NCBI GenBank assembly: GCA_036397635.1
Contig: DASWIP010000038.1
Coordinates: forward strand, 1-64,000
DNA length: 64,000 nucleotides
From: DASWIP01 sp036397635
Lineage (GTDB): Bacteria; Actinomycetota; AC-67
Direction of reading: 5' to 3'
Each line of letters starts with the position of its first letter. Position 1 is the first letter of the stretch. The notes below the pieces were generated by a model. The model was not told the DNA's origin and ran no database searches. It was given only the letters and a program-made list of their open reading frames with translations. The position numbers and the translations under genes were made by a program. Below, piece after piece: positions 44,001-52,333 of this stretch.

Positions 44001-45494
44001 ATGGCCGTGACCGAACGTGAGAGCAAGCTCGATCCCGACGTCAGAGAGTTCATCGCTCAGCGCAAGCAACTGCTGATCGGCGGTGAGTGGGTGGACGCCG
44101 CAGACGGCAAGACCTTCGCGACGATCGACCCGGCGACGGACACCGAGATCACTCAGGTCGCCCAGGCCGGCCCCGAGGACGTGGCCCGGGCGGTCGCCGC
44201 CGCGCGCGAGGCCTTCGAGGATGGGCGCTGGTCCGGGTTGGACCCGGCCAAGCGCGGCAAGGTCCTGTTCGAGATCGCCGACCGGATGGAGGCTCAGGCG
44301 CGCTCGATCGCCCAGATCGACACCATCGACAACGGCAAGCCGCTCAACTTCGCCGTCGGCGAGGTCTACCACGCCGCCAGCGTATTCCGGTATTTCGGAG
44401 GATGGGCGGATAAGGTCTACGGCGAGACCCTGCCCAGCAACGACCGTGTGTTCCAATACATCCTGCGCGAGCCCGTCGGGGTCTGCGCGCAGATCATCCC
44501 ATGGAACTTCCCCTCGGCGATGGTCGCGTGGAAGGTGGCGCCGGCGCTCGCGTTCGGCAACACCACCGTGCTCAAGCCCGCCGAGGAGACGCCGCTGTCG
44601 GCCCTGTGGATCGCGCAGATCGCGATGGAGGCCGGCGTCCCCGCCGGGGTGCTCAACGTGCTGACCGGGGACGGCGAGGGCACCGGCGCGCCGCTGGTCG
44701 CCCACCGCGACATCGACAAGATCGCTTTCACCGGCTCGACGGAGATCGGCCGCCGGATCATGGCCTCCGCGGCGGCCAGCAACCTCGCCAGGGTCACGCT
44801 CGAGCTGGGCGGCAAGTCCCCCAACATCGTGTTCCCCGACGCCGATCTGACCGCCGCGGCCGCGCAGTCGACCTTCGGCATCTTCTTCAACGCCGGCCAG
44901 GTTTGCCACGCCGGCAGCCGGTTGCTGGTCGATCGCGCGATCCACGACTCCTTCGTCGAGCAGCTCGCCACCAACGCCGCCGCCTGGAAGGTCGGCGACG
45001 GACTGGACGAGGGCACGATGATCGGTCCGCTGGTCTCGCGCGCGCAGCTCGAGCGCGTCTCGGGATACCTCGAGGCCGGCCCGGCGGAGGGCGCGCAGGC
45101 CCGCATCGGTGGCAAGCGGATGGAGGGCTCGCCCGGATACTTCGTCGAGCCGACGATCTTCACCGGCGTGAAGCCGGACATGCGCATCGCTCAGGAGGAG
45201 ATCTTCGGGCCGGTGCTGTCGGTCCTGTCGTTCGAGGACGCCGACGAGGCCATCAGGATCGCCAACGACACGGTGTACGGGCTTGCCGCCGCGGTGTGGA
45301 CCAAGGACCTGTCGGTCGCGCATCGGGTCGCGCGCGGCCTGCGCGCCGGGACGGTGTGGGTCAACACCTACGGCCTCAACGATCCGGGCATGCCGTTCGG
45401 CGGCTACAAGGCCTCGGGCATCGGCCGAGAGCTCGGGCCGAGCGCGCTGGAGGCCTACACCGAGGTCAAGAGCGTCTGGATGAGCCTGAAGTGA
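44001..45494 (+). CDS. NAD-dependent aldehyde dehydrogenase
   Basis: 497-residue ALDH superfamily enzyme. IIPWNFPSAMVAWK is the coenzyme site, FTGSTEIGRRI the NAD loop, LELGGKSPNIV holds the general-base Glu, and NAGQVCHAGSRLLV the nucleophilic Cys. It is closest in pattern to betaine- and aminobutyraldehyde-type ALDHs, but the substrate is open. It overlaps the alcohol dehydrogenase by GTGA, so the pair probably oxidises an alcohol to an acid through the aldehyde. Confidence 0.93.
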   Translation: MAVTERESKLDPDVREFIAQRKQLLIGGEWVDAADGKTFATIDPATDTEITQVAQAGPEDVARAVAAAREAFEDGRWSGLDPAKRGKVLFEIADRMEAQARSIAQIDTIDNGKPLNFAVGEVYHAASVFRYFGGWADKVYGETLPSNDRVFQYILREPVGVCAQIIPWNFPSAMVAWKVAPALAFGNTTVLKPAEETPLSALWIAQIAMEAGVPAGVLNVLTGDGEGTGAPLVAHRDIDKIAFTGSTEIGRRIMASAAASNLARVTLELGGKSPNIVFPDADLTAAAAQSTFGIFFNAGQVCHAGSRLLVDRAIHDSFVEQLATNAAAWKVGDGLDEGTMIGPLVSRAQLERVSGYLEAGPAEGAQARIGGKRMEGSPGYFVEPTIFTGVKPDMRIAQEEIFGPVLSVLSFEDADEAIRIANDTVYGLAAAVWTKDLSVAHRVARGLRAGTVWVNTYGLNDPGMPFGGYKASGIGRELGPSALEAYTEVKSVWMSLK

Positions 45495-46576
45495 GGGCTG
45501 CGGTCCTCACCGAGCAGGGCAGCCCGCTCATCCTCGCTGATGTCGACCTGGCCCCACCGGGGCCCGGCGAGGTGCTCGTCCGCATCGCGGCCACCGGCGT
45601 GTGTCATTCGGACCTGTCGATGCGCGACGGCGGCCTGCAGTGGCCGCTGCCTGCCGTCATCGGTCACGAGGCGGCAGGTGAGGTGCTCGACGCAGGCGAG
45701 GGCGTCCGGACGGTCTCAGCGGGCGATCACGTGGTGATCTCGTGGATCCCGATGTGCCGGCGGTGCTTCTTCTGCACCGGCGGCCAGCCGCACCTGTGCT
45801 CGACCTACCGCCGCGCGAACGGCCGGATGGACGACGGGGCAACGCGGCTGACGCTCGAGGGGCGGGAAGTCACCCACGGGTTCAACGCGGCGACCTTCGC
45901 CGAGCGAACGGTGGTGCGGGAGGCATCGCTGGTGAGGATCCCCAAGGACGTGCCGCTGGAGACGGCCTCGCTGATCGGGTGCGGTGTGCTGACCGGGGTC
46001 GGCGCGGCGCTCAACACCGCGCGCATCCAACCGGGCGAGCGCGTCGCGGTGATCGGTTGCGGAGCCGTCGGCCTCAGCGTCATCCAGGGCTGCCGCCTCG
46101 CCGGCGCGAGCGTCATCATCGCGATCGATCCGGTCGAAGCGAAACGTGAGGCGGCGCTGTCGATGGGTGCGACCCATGCGGTGACCCCCGAGGAAGCCGA
46201 CGCGGCCGCCAAGGATCTGACCGGCGGTGTGCGCCCGGACGCGGTGTTCGAGGTGGTCGGGATCCCGGCGCTGCAGCGGCAGGCGTTCGACCTGGTTCGG
46301 CCGGGCGGGCGCGCGGTCATGGTCGGGGCGGCTCCGGTCACCGAGGAGGTCGCGCTGCCGACGGTCGGGTTCCTGATGTTCGAGAAGCGCGCGCTCGGCT
46401 GTTACTACGGCTCCAGCGATCCGCAGCGCGACGTGCCTCGGATCCTGGAGCTCTGGCGGGGTGGACGGCTCGAACTCGAGGCGCTCATCAGCGCGCGCCG
46501 CCCGCTCGAGCAGGTCAACGAGGCGCTCGACGCGATGGCCGACGGCACGACGATCCGTACCGTCCTGATCCCCTGA
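45491..46576 (+). CDS. Zinc-dependent alcohol dehydrogenase (MDR family)
   Basis: 361 residues. Catalytic zinc ligands are in GVCHSDLS and GHEAAGEV. The structural zinc lobe is C-x2-C-x2-C-x7-C in CRRCFFCTGGQPHLC. The coenzyme fold is VIGCGAVGLSV with an Asp downstream (IAIDPVEAKR), indicating NAD. The pattern resembles the class III and mycothiol-type formaldehyde dehydrogenases. The GTG start overlaps the ALDH stop. Confidence 0.9.
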   Translation: MRAAVLTEQGSPLILADVDLAPPGPGEVLVRIAATGVCHSDLSMRDGGLQWPLPAVIGHEAAGEVLDAGEGVRTVSAGDHVVISWIPMCRRCFFCTGGQPHLCSTYRRANGRMDDGATRLTLEGREVTHGFNAATFAERTVVREASLVRIPKDVPLETASLIGCGVLTGVGAALNTARIQPGERVAVIGCGAVGLSVIQGCRLAGASVIIAIDPVEAKREAALSMGATHAVTPEEADAAAKDLTGGVRPDAVFEVVGIPALQRQAFDLVRPGGRAVMVGAAPVTEEVALPTVGFLMFEKRALGCYYGSSDPQRDVPRILELWRGGRLELEALISARRPLEQVNEALDAMADGTTIRTVLIP

Positions 46577-46597
46577 CACGCCTTCAGAGCAGCAGCC

Positions 46598-46627
46598 TCA
46601 GAGCCGTGGCCTTCAGAGCCGTGGCCT
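46598..46627. repeat. 15-base tandem repeat (2 full copies) at the 3' end of the thioredoxin-like gene
   Basis: TCAGAGCCGTGGCCT occurs twice in tandem, with partial copies on both sides (about 46583-46640). The array abuts and partly overlaps the stop codon (46628-46630) of the minus-strand gene. Confidence 0.75.
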
Positions 46628-47536
46628 TCAAAGCAGCGGCCGCAGCGCGTTGTCGATCTCGTCTGCGACGACCGGGCCCTCGAAGCGCGCGCGCACGACC
46701 CCGCCGGCGTCGATGACGAAGGTCCAGGGCTCGCTCTCGAGACGCCACGCGGTCGCCGCCGGCGCGAGCTGGGTGGGCTCCTCGCCGCGGTACGGCTCGG
46801 CGTGCACGAACGACGCGCGCGCGCCGTAGCGCCGATGCAGGGTCAGGACCTCCCCGAGCACCGGTCCGCAGGTCCTCGAGGTGCACAGCAGGGGCGAGGA
46901 AATCGTGTACACGACCGGCCGGGCTGCGGCGAGCATCTGCCGCAGCGTCCTGTCGTGGAGCGGGCACGCCGGCTCGCGCGTGCACAGGTTCGCGACGCCG
47001 CGATGATCTTCGGTCGTCGGCGTGTCCACAGGCACCGCCCGTTCGCCGACATCCACGGTGGCGGGTTCGGCGCGCGTCTGCACCGTCGTCCAGCCGTAGA
47101 GCGCGCGTTCGCCGGTCTCGATCGAGACGAGCACGTCGGTTAGGCCCGGCGGCGGCATGGCGATGGTGGCCACGTGGAACCCGCGGGGATCGTCCCGGAG
47201 CAGCACCGTGCCGTAGGCGTGGTACAAGGCCTCGGCCGGCGCCCCCGCCTCACCGTCCGCCGCGGCGACCCACGCGCGCGCGCTGCCGCCTGTGATCGAG
47301 AAGCCCTCCGGGTCCACCAGACCGAGGGGCAGGCGCTGGGTGCGCCCGGCCACGAACTCCTGGCCGCCGGGGAAGACCATCAGCCCGGCGCGCGCGCCGC
47401 GTTCGGCCTCCCCCGCCGCTGCGGCCTGCAACGCCACAGGGACGTCGGAGGGGATCCCAACCCGGCGCGAGCATGCGGCTGCTGCCAATCCTGCCGCACC
47501 GGCGAGACTCAGCCGTAGGAAATCGCGCCGTCTCAT
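46628..47536 (-). CDS. Tat-exported lipoprotein with thioredoxin-like fold
   Basis: 302 residues. The N-terminus has both a twin-arginine motif (RRRDFLRLS) and a lipobox (AAAC, Cys22). The C-terminal half is thioredoxin-like, with VVYTISSPLLCTSRTCGPV (C218-x4-C223), then FVHAEPYRG, WTFVIDAGGVV and a closing helix. Cys185 and Cys191 form a second pair. Being last in the oxidase cluster, it may reduce or metallate the CuA site as Sco/TlpA proteins do. No Sco copper-binding histidine was identified. Confidence 0.72.
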   Translation of the reverse strand: MRRRDFLRLSLAGAAGLAAAACSRRVGIPSDVPVALQAAAAGEAERGARAGLMVFPGGQEFVAGRTQRLPLGLVDPEGFSITGGSARAWVAAADGEAGAPAEALYHAYGTVLLRDDPRGFHVATIAMPPPGLTDVLVSIETGERALYGWTTVQTRAEPATVDVGERAVPVDTPTTEDHRGVANLCTREPACPLHDRTLRQMLAAARPVVYTISSPLLCTSRTCGPVLGEVLTLHRRYGARASFVHAEPYRGEEPTQLAPAATAWRLESEPWTFVIDAGGVVRARFEGPVVADEIDNALRPLL

Positions 47537-47564
47537 GATCGAGCCGCGTCGCGCGCGGCCGCGC

Positions 47565-48539
47565 TCATATGAAGATGGCGCTGCCGTTCATGTTCGGATG
47601 CACGTCGCATTGGAAGTAATACTCGCCGGCCGCGATCGGCGGCGCGTCGTACTCCCGCGTCTCGATCCCGAGGAATCTCTCGCCGATGAACAGCGCATCC
47701 TCGGGAGCGGTCTGATCCGTGGACGGGTAGATCGCGACGTTGTGCTCGATCGACTGGTCGTCGTTATGGAACACGATCGTGGTGCGTGTATCGGCCGCCA
47801 GCGTGAACTCATCGAGATCGAACTGCACCAGCGCCGCGGTGATCTCGATCTCGGTGGGAGTCTCGCCGCCCGTCGGCTGCGGCGAGGGCGGGCTGGTCGG
47901 TGTGGCCGTTCCGGTCGGTGTGGCCGTTCCGGTCGGGGACGGCCCGGGGCCCCCCTCGCCGGCGACCATCGTGCCGGTCATCGTCGGATGAACGTCGCAT
48001 CGGAAGAACCACTCGCCGGCCGGGAGCGCCGGCACCTCGTAGAGCTGCGTCGCGACCCCGTTGAAGATCTCGCCGACGAACAAGGACTCGGCCGCGCTCT
48101 CATCTGTGAAGATCGCGACGTTGTGCGGGATCCCGGCGTCGCGGTTCTCGAAGGCAAGCTCGAAAGGCTCGTCGGCCGGCACCTTGATCTCCTGCTCGAG
48201 GAACGCGATGTTCTCGGCCGTGATCATGAACTCGGCCTCGCCCTCGCCGTGGCCGAACTCGCGCTCGCCGATCGCCGCCGCGACCCCGCCCCCCGCGATC
48301 AGCCCGATGCCCAGCACCACGCTGATCAGCTTCTGGGCGGCGTTGATCTTGCGCGCCGCCGCGAGCACCGACGCGACGCCGAGGATCTCCGCGGCCAGAA
48401 GGATCGCGAGCGACGTCGAACCTAGCTCGGGCACCGCGAGCAGCACCCGCGAGAACGAGAACACCAGCACGAACACGAACAAGCCCGCGGCGAACGGGAG
48501 CATGATCGGCTTGACGATCCGGTTGAGGAACTCGTTCAT
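47565..48539 (-). CDS. Membrane protein with two cupredoxin domains
   Basis: 324 residues. Three hydrophobic helices (about 10-95) precede two cupredoxin domains. Domain 1 (about 100-190) has IPHNVAIF and FFRCDVHPTM; domain 2 (about 225-324) has IEHNVAIY and YFQCDVHPNM. Each keeps His, Cys, His and Met type-1 copper ligands. A Pro/Thr/Gly linker (about 193-220) is encoded by an 18-base tandem repeat. The gene overlaps ctaG (ATGA). It is probably an electron carrier or copper donor for the oxidase. Confidence 0.85.
   Translation of the reverse strand: MNEFLNRIVKPIMLPFAAGLFVFVLVFSFSRVLLAVPELGSTSLAILLAAEILGVASVLAAARKINAAQKLISVVLGIGLIAGGGVAAAIGEREFGHGEGEAEFMITAENIAFLEQEIKVPADEPFELAFENRDAGIPHNVAIFTDESAAESLFVGEIFNGVATQLYEVPALPAGEWFFRCDVHPTMTGTMVAGEGGPGPSPTGTATPTGTATPTSPPSPQPTGGETPTEIEITAALVQFDLDEFTLAADTRTTIVFHNDDQSIEHNVAIYPSTDQTAPEDALFIGERFLGIETREYDAPPIAAGEYYFQCDVHPNMNGSAIFI
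47895..47930. repeat. 18-base tandem repeat in the cupredoxin linker
   Basis: GGTCGGTGTGGCCGTTCC in two identical copies plus a partial third. It encodes the repeated TPTGTA linker on the minus strand. Confidence 0.8.
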
Positions 48540-49399
48540 CGATCGACCATCTCCATCTCGTCGAGGCCTTTGGTGACGTCACGCTCCACGGCGTGCATCT
48601 GCAGCATGTCGACGCCCTCTCCCCGTTCGATCTTGGCCCAGCGGAAGAAGATCACCCCGATGAACCCCCACAACACGAACCCGCCGACAAGCTTCATGAT
48701 CAGCCCGGCGGCCTGCTGGTCGCCCAGGGCGGAGATCCCCCAGGGCTGCTGGAACGTCTCGTAGACGCGGTACAGCGGCCGCGTCCCGAAGGTCAGGAAC
48801 GAGGCCGGCACGGTCGGGACGACGGATTGGAGGAACAGGTAGAACATCTGGCCCGGCAGCGACAGCCGAGGGAGCTCGAGCACCGGGCTCTTGACCGGCA
48901 TCCACATGATGAACGACGCGGTCAGCAGCACCGCGTGCATCAGGAAATGGACGGGCTCGTTGGTCACCGAGGTGTTCACAAGCAACGGCCAGTGGATGAA
49001 GACGATCGTCGCGTTGAAGATCACCAGCGCGATGAAGGGCCGCGTGATCCGGCGCGCCAGACGCATCGCCGGCGGTGGCAGGATCGCGCGCACCATCCAG
49101 GCCGGCATCCCTCCGAGTATCAACGGCGGAACGGCAAGCGACATGATCAGGTGCTGGACCATGTGCGCGCTGTAGAGGTAGCCCTCGGCAAGCTCGTGGA
49201 TCGGATACTCGATCGCCGCGAGCAGCGCGAGCACCCCCAGGGTGAAGCTCCAGCGCTGGCCCCTGGTCGCGACGGGCTCGCCGCTGCGGACCCGCTGGGG
49301 CCCTATCCGTCGCAGGGCCAGGTGGTAGCCACCCAACAGCATCGCGGCGAGCACCCATGTTTCCGGGTGGGGATGCCATTGCCAGGTCCACGCGGGCAT
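48536..49399 (-). CDS. ctaG: Cytochrome c oxidase assembly factor CtaG (caa3 type)
   Basis: 287-residue membrane protein with about seven helices. Landmarks are the HMVQHLIMSLAVPPLI block with conserved histidines, FIHWPLLV, and HFLMHAVLLTASFIMWMPV. The family is needed for copper-dependent oxidase assembly in Bacillus and actinobacteria. It lies 9 bases after the subunit IV gene in the same operon and overlaps the cupredoxin gene downstream. Confidence 0.93.
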   Translation of the reverse strand: MPAWTWQWHPHPETWVLAAMLLGGYHLALRRIGPQRVRSGEPVATRGQRWSFTLGVLALLAAIEYPIHELAEGYLYSAHMVQHLIMSLAVPPLILGGMPAWMVRAILPPPAMRLARRITRPFIALVIFNATIVFIHWPLLVNTSVTNEPVHFLMHAVLLTASFIMWMPVKSPVLELPRLSLPGQMFYLFLQSVVPTVPASFLTFGTRPLYRVYETFQQPWGISALGDQQAAGLIMKLVGGFVLWGFIGVIFFRWAKIERGEGVDMLQMHAVERDVTKGLDEMEMVDR

Positions 49400-49408
49400 C
49401 TCGGGCTC

Positions 49409-49744
49409 CTAGGACGCCGATCGGCTGTGATAGACGAGATTGGCCAGCACGATCGTGTAGACGGTCAGCGCCGTGACCATGCCGGCGATGAAGGGCTTGC
49501 GCAGCGTTGGATGGTCGAACTTCAGGTGCATGAACCACTGGACGACCAGGATGAACTTCACCGCCGAGAGCACGATGAGGCTCAGGATCAAGACCCATTT
49601 GTTCACGTCGATGTAGGACACGGCGATCTCGGCAGCGGTGATCACGCCCAGAACCAGCGCGACCTTGACGTACGTGCGCTCCCCAGGATGCGCCTTCTCG
49701 GGGATGTGGATCTGGGTCGCGGGGGTCTGGTCCGTCGTGGCCAT
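49409..49744 (-). CDS. Cytochrome c oxidase subunit IV (small membrane subunit)
   Basis: 111 residues, three predicted helices. The central KFILVVQWFMHLKFDHP stretch is typical of prokaryotic COX4. It follows ctaE after 10 bases, the standard order. Confidence 0.9.
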   Translation of the reverse strand: MATTDQTPATQIHIPEKAHPGERTYVKVALVLGVITAAEIAVSYIDVNKWVLILSLIVLSAVKFILVVQWFMHLKFDHPTLRKPFIAGMVTALTVYTIVLANLVYHSRSAS

Positions 49745-49754
49745 CAGGTCGCTC

Positions 49755-50363
49755 CTAAGCCGGGATCAGGTAGACGAGCGTGAAGAGCACGATCCAAACG
49801 ATGTCGACGAAGTGCCAGTACAAGCCGACGTACTCGACCGCGTTGGCCCGCTCTCGCGGAAGCTTGCCTTGCAGCGACAGCCCGAACAGGCTCAGCAGCA
49901 TCAGGATCCCCAGGGTCACGTGCGCGCCGTGGAAGCTCGTCAACACGAAGAACGCCGACCCGGCGGGGCTCGTGCCCACCGTGAAGCCCTCGCGGACGAA
50001 CGCGGTGAACTCGTAGACCTGCCCCGAGATGAACACCATCCCCAGGGTCGCCGTCGCCAGGAGCCACACCCTGGTTCGGTGATGATCGCCGTGCTGGATC
50101 GCCGCCAGCGCGAGCACCATGGTCAGCGAACTCATCAGCAGCACGAACGAGCTGACCGATGTGAAGGGGATGTCGAAGATCTCGTGCGGTGTAGGTATCC
50201 CGGGCGGCACGTTCGACCGGTACAGCAGGAACGTGGAGATCAGAGCGCCGAACAGGAGCGTCTCGGACCCCAGGAAGGTCCACATGGCGAGCTTGGTGTT
50301 CTCGATGCCCGTGCTCGTCGCATGTACGCCACCGGCGTCGTGCGCGACCGCTTGATCAGCCAC
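49755..50363 (-). CDS. ctaE: Cytochrome c oxidase subunit III
   Basis: 202 residues with about five helices. LAMWTFLGSETLLFGALIS, SFHGAHVTLGI and YWHFVDIVWIVLF are subunit III signatures. It follows ctaD after 8 bases. Confidence 0.95.
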   Translation of the reverse strand: MADQAVAHDAGGVHATSTGIENTKLAMWTFLGSETLLFGALISTFLLYRSNVPPGIPTPHEIFDIPFTSVSSFVLLMSSLTMVLALAAIQHGDHHRTRVWLLATATLGMVFISGQVYEFTAFVREGFTVGTSPAGSAFFVLTSFHGAHVTLGILMLLSLFGLSLQGKLPRERANAVEYVGLYWHFVDIVWIVLFTLVYLIPA

Positions 50364-50371
50364 GTCGTCTC

Positions 50372-52297
50372 CTACTCCGCATCGGGCTCGAGGGCCCAGC
50401 CGTACAGTCCGGTGAGCAACACGACCGCGCCGGCGATCGACAGCCAGTACCCGTACATCAAGCCGTACCCGACCATCGGCAGCCCGAACGAGGTCAGGAT
50501 CGGCATGTAGGAGGGGCTGGGCATATGGATACCGTGACCGCTCCCGCCGTGCGCCGCCTGCTCCGCGCCGTGTGCCGCCTGCTCCGTCCCGTGCGCGTCC
50601 GTGGCGCCGGGCTCCTCCTGGCCGCCGGATGGGACGCGCACCAGCTGTCCGCCCTTGTCCTCGACGTACTTGCGGTGCCAGAAGTCGTCCAGCGCGTGCA
50701 CGACGGGGACCTCGTCGAAGTTATGCGCGGGCGGCGGCGATGAGATCGTCCACTCCAGGGTCCGCCCGTCCCACGGGTCGGCCACGGCGATCTCGCCTTT
50801 CGTCCTGCTCCGGACCGCGTTCCACATGAACACCAGGACCGAAACTGCTATCAGGAACGAGCCGACGGTCGCGGCCATGTTCCAGGCGTTCCAGCCCATC
50901 CCATCCGGGTAGCGGTAGATGCGGCGGGGCATGCCCTGGAGCCCCAGGATGTGGAAGGGGCCGAACGTGAGGTTGAACCCGATCAGCATCAACCAGAAAT
51001 GGATCTTCCCGAGCCCCTCGTTGAGCACGCGCCCGAAGATCTTGGGCCACCAGTAGTAGACGCCACCGAAGAGGCCCAGGATCGCGCCACCGAACAGCAC
51101 GTAATGGAAGTGCGCGACCACGTAGTAGGTGTCGGTCTGCTGCGTGTCGTGCGGGACAACCGAATGCGTGACGCCGGACAGTCCACCGATGGTGAACATC
51201 GCGACGAACCCCAGAGCGAACAGCATCGGGGTGGCGAGCCGGATCTTGCCGCCCCACGTGGTCGCGATCCAGTTGAAGATCTTCACGCCGGTCGGGACCG
51301 CGATGAACATCGTCGAGACCGCGAAGGCCGAGTTAGCGACCGGACCCAACCCGGTGGTGAACATGTGGTGTGCCCACACGCCCCAGCCCATGATCCCGAT
51401 CGCGATCCCCGAGAAGACGACCACGCTGTACCCGAACAGCGGTTTGCGGCTGAACGTGGGAAGGATCTCGGACACGATCCCCATCGCCGGCAAGATCAGG
51501 ATGTACACCTCCGGGTGGCCGAACAGCCAGAACAGGTGCTGCCACAACACCGGATCACCACCGGAGGCATAGAAGCTCGTGCCCAGGATGCGGTCGAACA
51601 GCAACAGGAACAGCCCAACCGTGATGATCGGAAGCGCGAAGATCAGCAGGAACTGAACCACGAACGCCATCCAGATGAACACCGGCATCCGGAAAAAGCT
51701 CATGCCGGGCGCGCGCATGTTGATGATGGTCACCGCAAGGTTGACCGCCGACACGGTCGAGGCGATGCCCAAGATCAGCAAGCCGATCGCGTAGAAGGTC
51801 ATGTTGTTCAGCGCGCCGATCTCGCCGGCCTGGACGTTGACCGGCGCGTAGCCGAACCACCCGCCATTCGGTGCTCCCCCGAGCACGAAGCTCGAGTACA
51901 TGAACAGGCCGCCGAAGAGGAACACCCAGTAGCTGAAGGCGTTGAGGCGTGGGAACGCCACGTCGCGCGCGCCGATCATCAATGGGATCAGGTAGTTGAA
52001 GAACGCCGCCGAGAGCGGCATCACAACCAGGAAGACCATCGTGAGGCCGTGCATCGTGAACAGCTGGTTGTACAGCTCGGCGTCGACGATCTCACCGTCG
52101 GGCCCCGCGAGCTGTGCGCGGATGACCAGCGCCTCGAGGCCGCCGATGATGAAGAAGGCGAAGGCGGTGAAGCCGTAGAGGATGCCGATCTTCTTATGGT
52201 CGACGGTGGTGAACCAGCTCCAGAAGCCGGTCGTCGCCGTCGGGCGCGCGAAGAAGCCTCCGCCCTTGGCCGGGAGTGCGTGTCCAGCGCTTGCCAT
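50372..52297 (-). CDS. ctaD: Cytochrome c oxidase subunit I with C-terminal extension
   Basis: 641 residues. Heme and copper ligands are seen in LFTMHGLTMVFLV, WLFGHPEVYILILPAMG (CuB His and the cross-linked Tyr), WAHHMFTTG and VVAHFHYVLFGG. After the usual core (about 1-545), a His/Ala/Glu/Gln-rich hinge with two AHGAEQ-type repeats leads to two further helices (about 590-635, MPILTSFGLPMVGYGLMYGY). The extension looks like a fused small subunit. The operon order is ctaC-ctaD-ctaE-COX4. Confidence 0.96.
   Translation of the reverse strand: MASAGHALPAKGGGFFARPTATTGFWSWFTTVDHKKIGILYGFTAFAFFIIGGLEALVIRAQLAGPDGEIVDAELYNQLFTMHGLTMVFLVVMPLSAAFFNYLIPLMIGARDVAFPRLNAFSYWVFLFGGLFMYSSFVLGGAPNGGWFGYAPVNVQAGEIGALNNMTFYAIGLLILGIASTVSAVNLAVTIINMRAPGMSFFRMPVFIWMAFVVQFLLIFALPIITVGLFLLLFDRILGTSFYASGGDPVLWQHLFWLFGHPEVYILILPAMGIVSEILPTFSRKPLFGYSVVVFSGIAIGIMGWGVWAHHMFTTGLGPVANSAFAVSTMFIAVPTGVKIFNWIATTWGGKIRLATPMLFALGFVAMFTIGGLSGVTHSVVPHDTQQTDTYYVVAHFHYVLFGGAILGLFGGVYYWWPKIFGRVLNEGLGKIHFWLMLIGFNLTFGPFHILGLQGMPRRIYRYPDGMGWNAWNMAATVGSFLIAVSVLVFMWNAVRSRTKGEIAVADPWDGRTLEWTISSPPPAHNFDEVPVVHALDDFWHRKYVEDKGGQLVRVPSGGQEEPGATDAHGTEQAAHGAEQAAHGGSGHGIHMPSPSYMPILTSFGLPMVGYGLMYGYWLSIAGAVVLLTGLYGWALEPDAE
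50549..50590. repeat. 21-base tandem repeat in ctaD hinge
   Basis: Two adjacent 21-base units with few differences, starting GTGCGCCGCCTGCTCCG and GTGTGCCGCCTGCTCCG. They encode the repeated HGxEQAA heptad of the subunit I hinge. Confidence 0.75.
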
Positions 52298-52333
52298 GTC
52301 AGCGAGCTCCTGTGGGGTGGTCGTTCGGGATCA

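Noticed and set aside
44501..46576. 691-codon open frame spanning the aldehyde and alcohol dehydrogenases
   Set aside because: Only the part from 45491 is real (alcohol dehydrogenase). Upstream, the frame is an out-of-phase reading of the aldehyde dehydrogenase gene, so no fusion exists.
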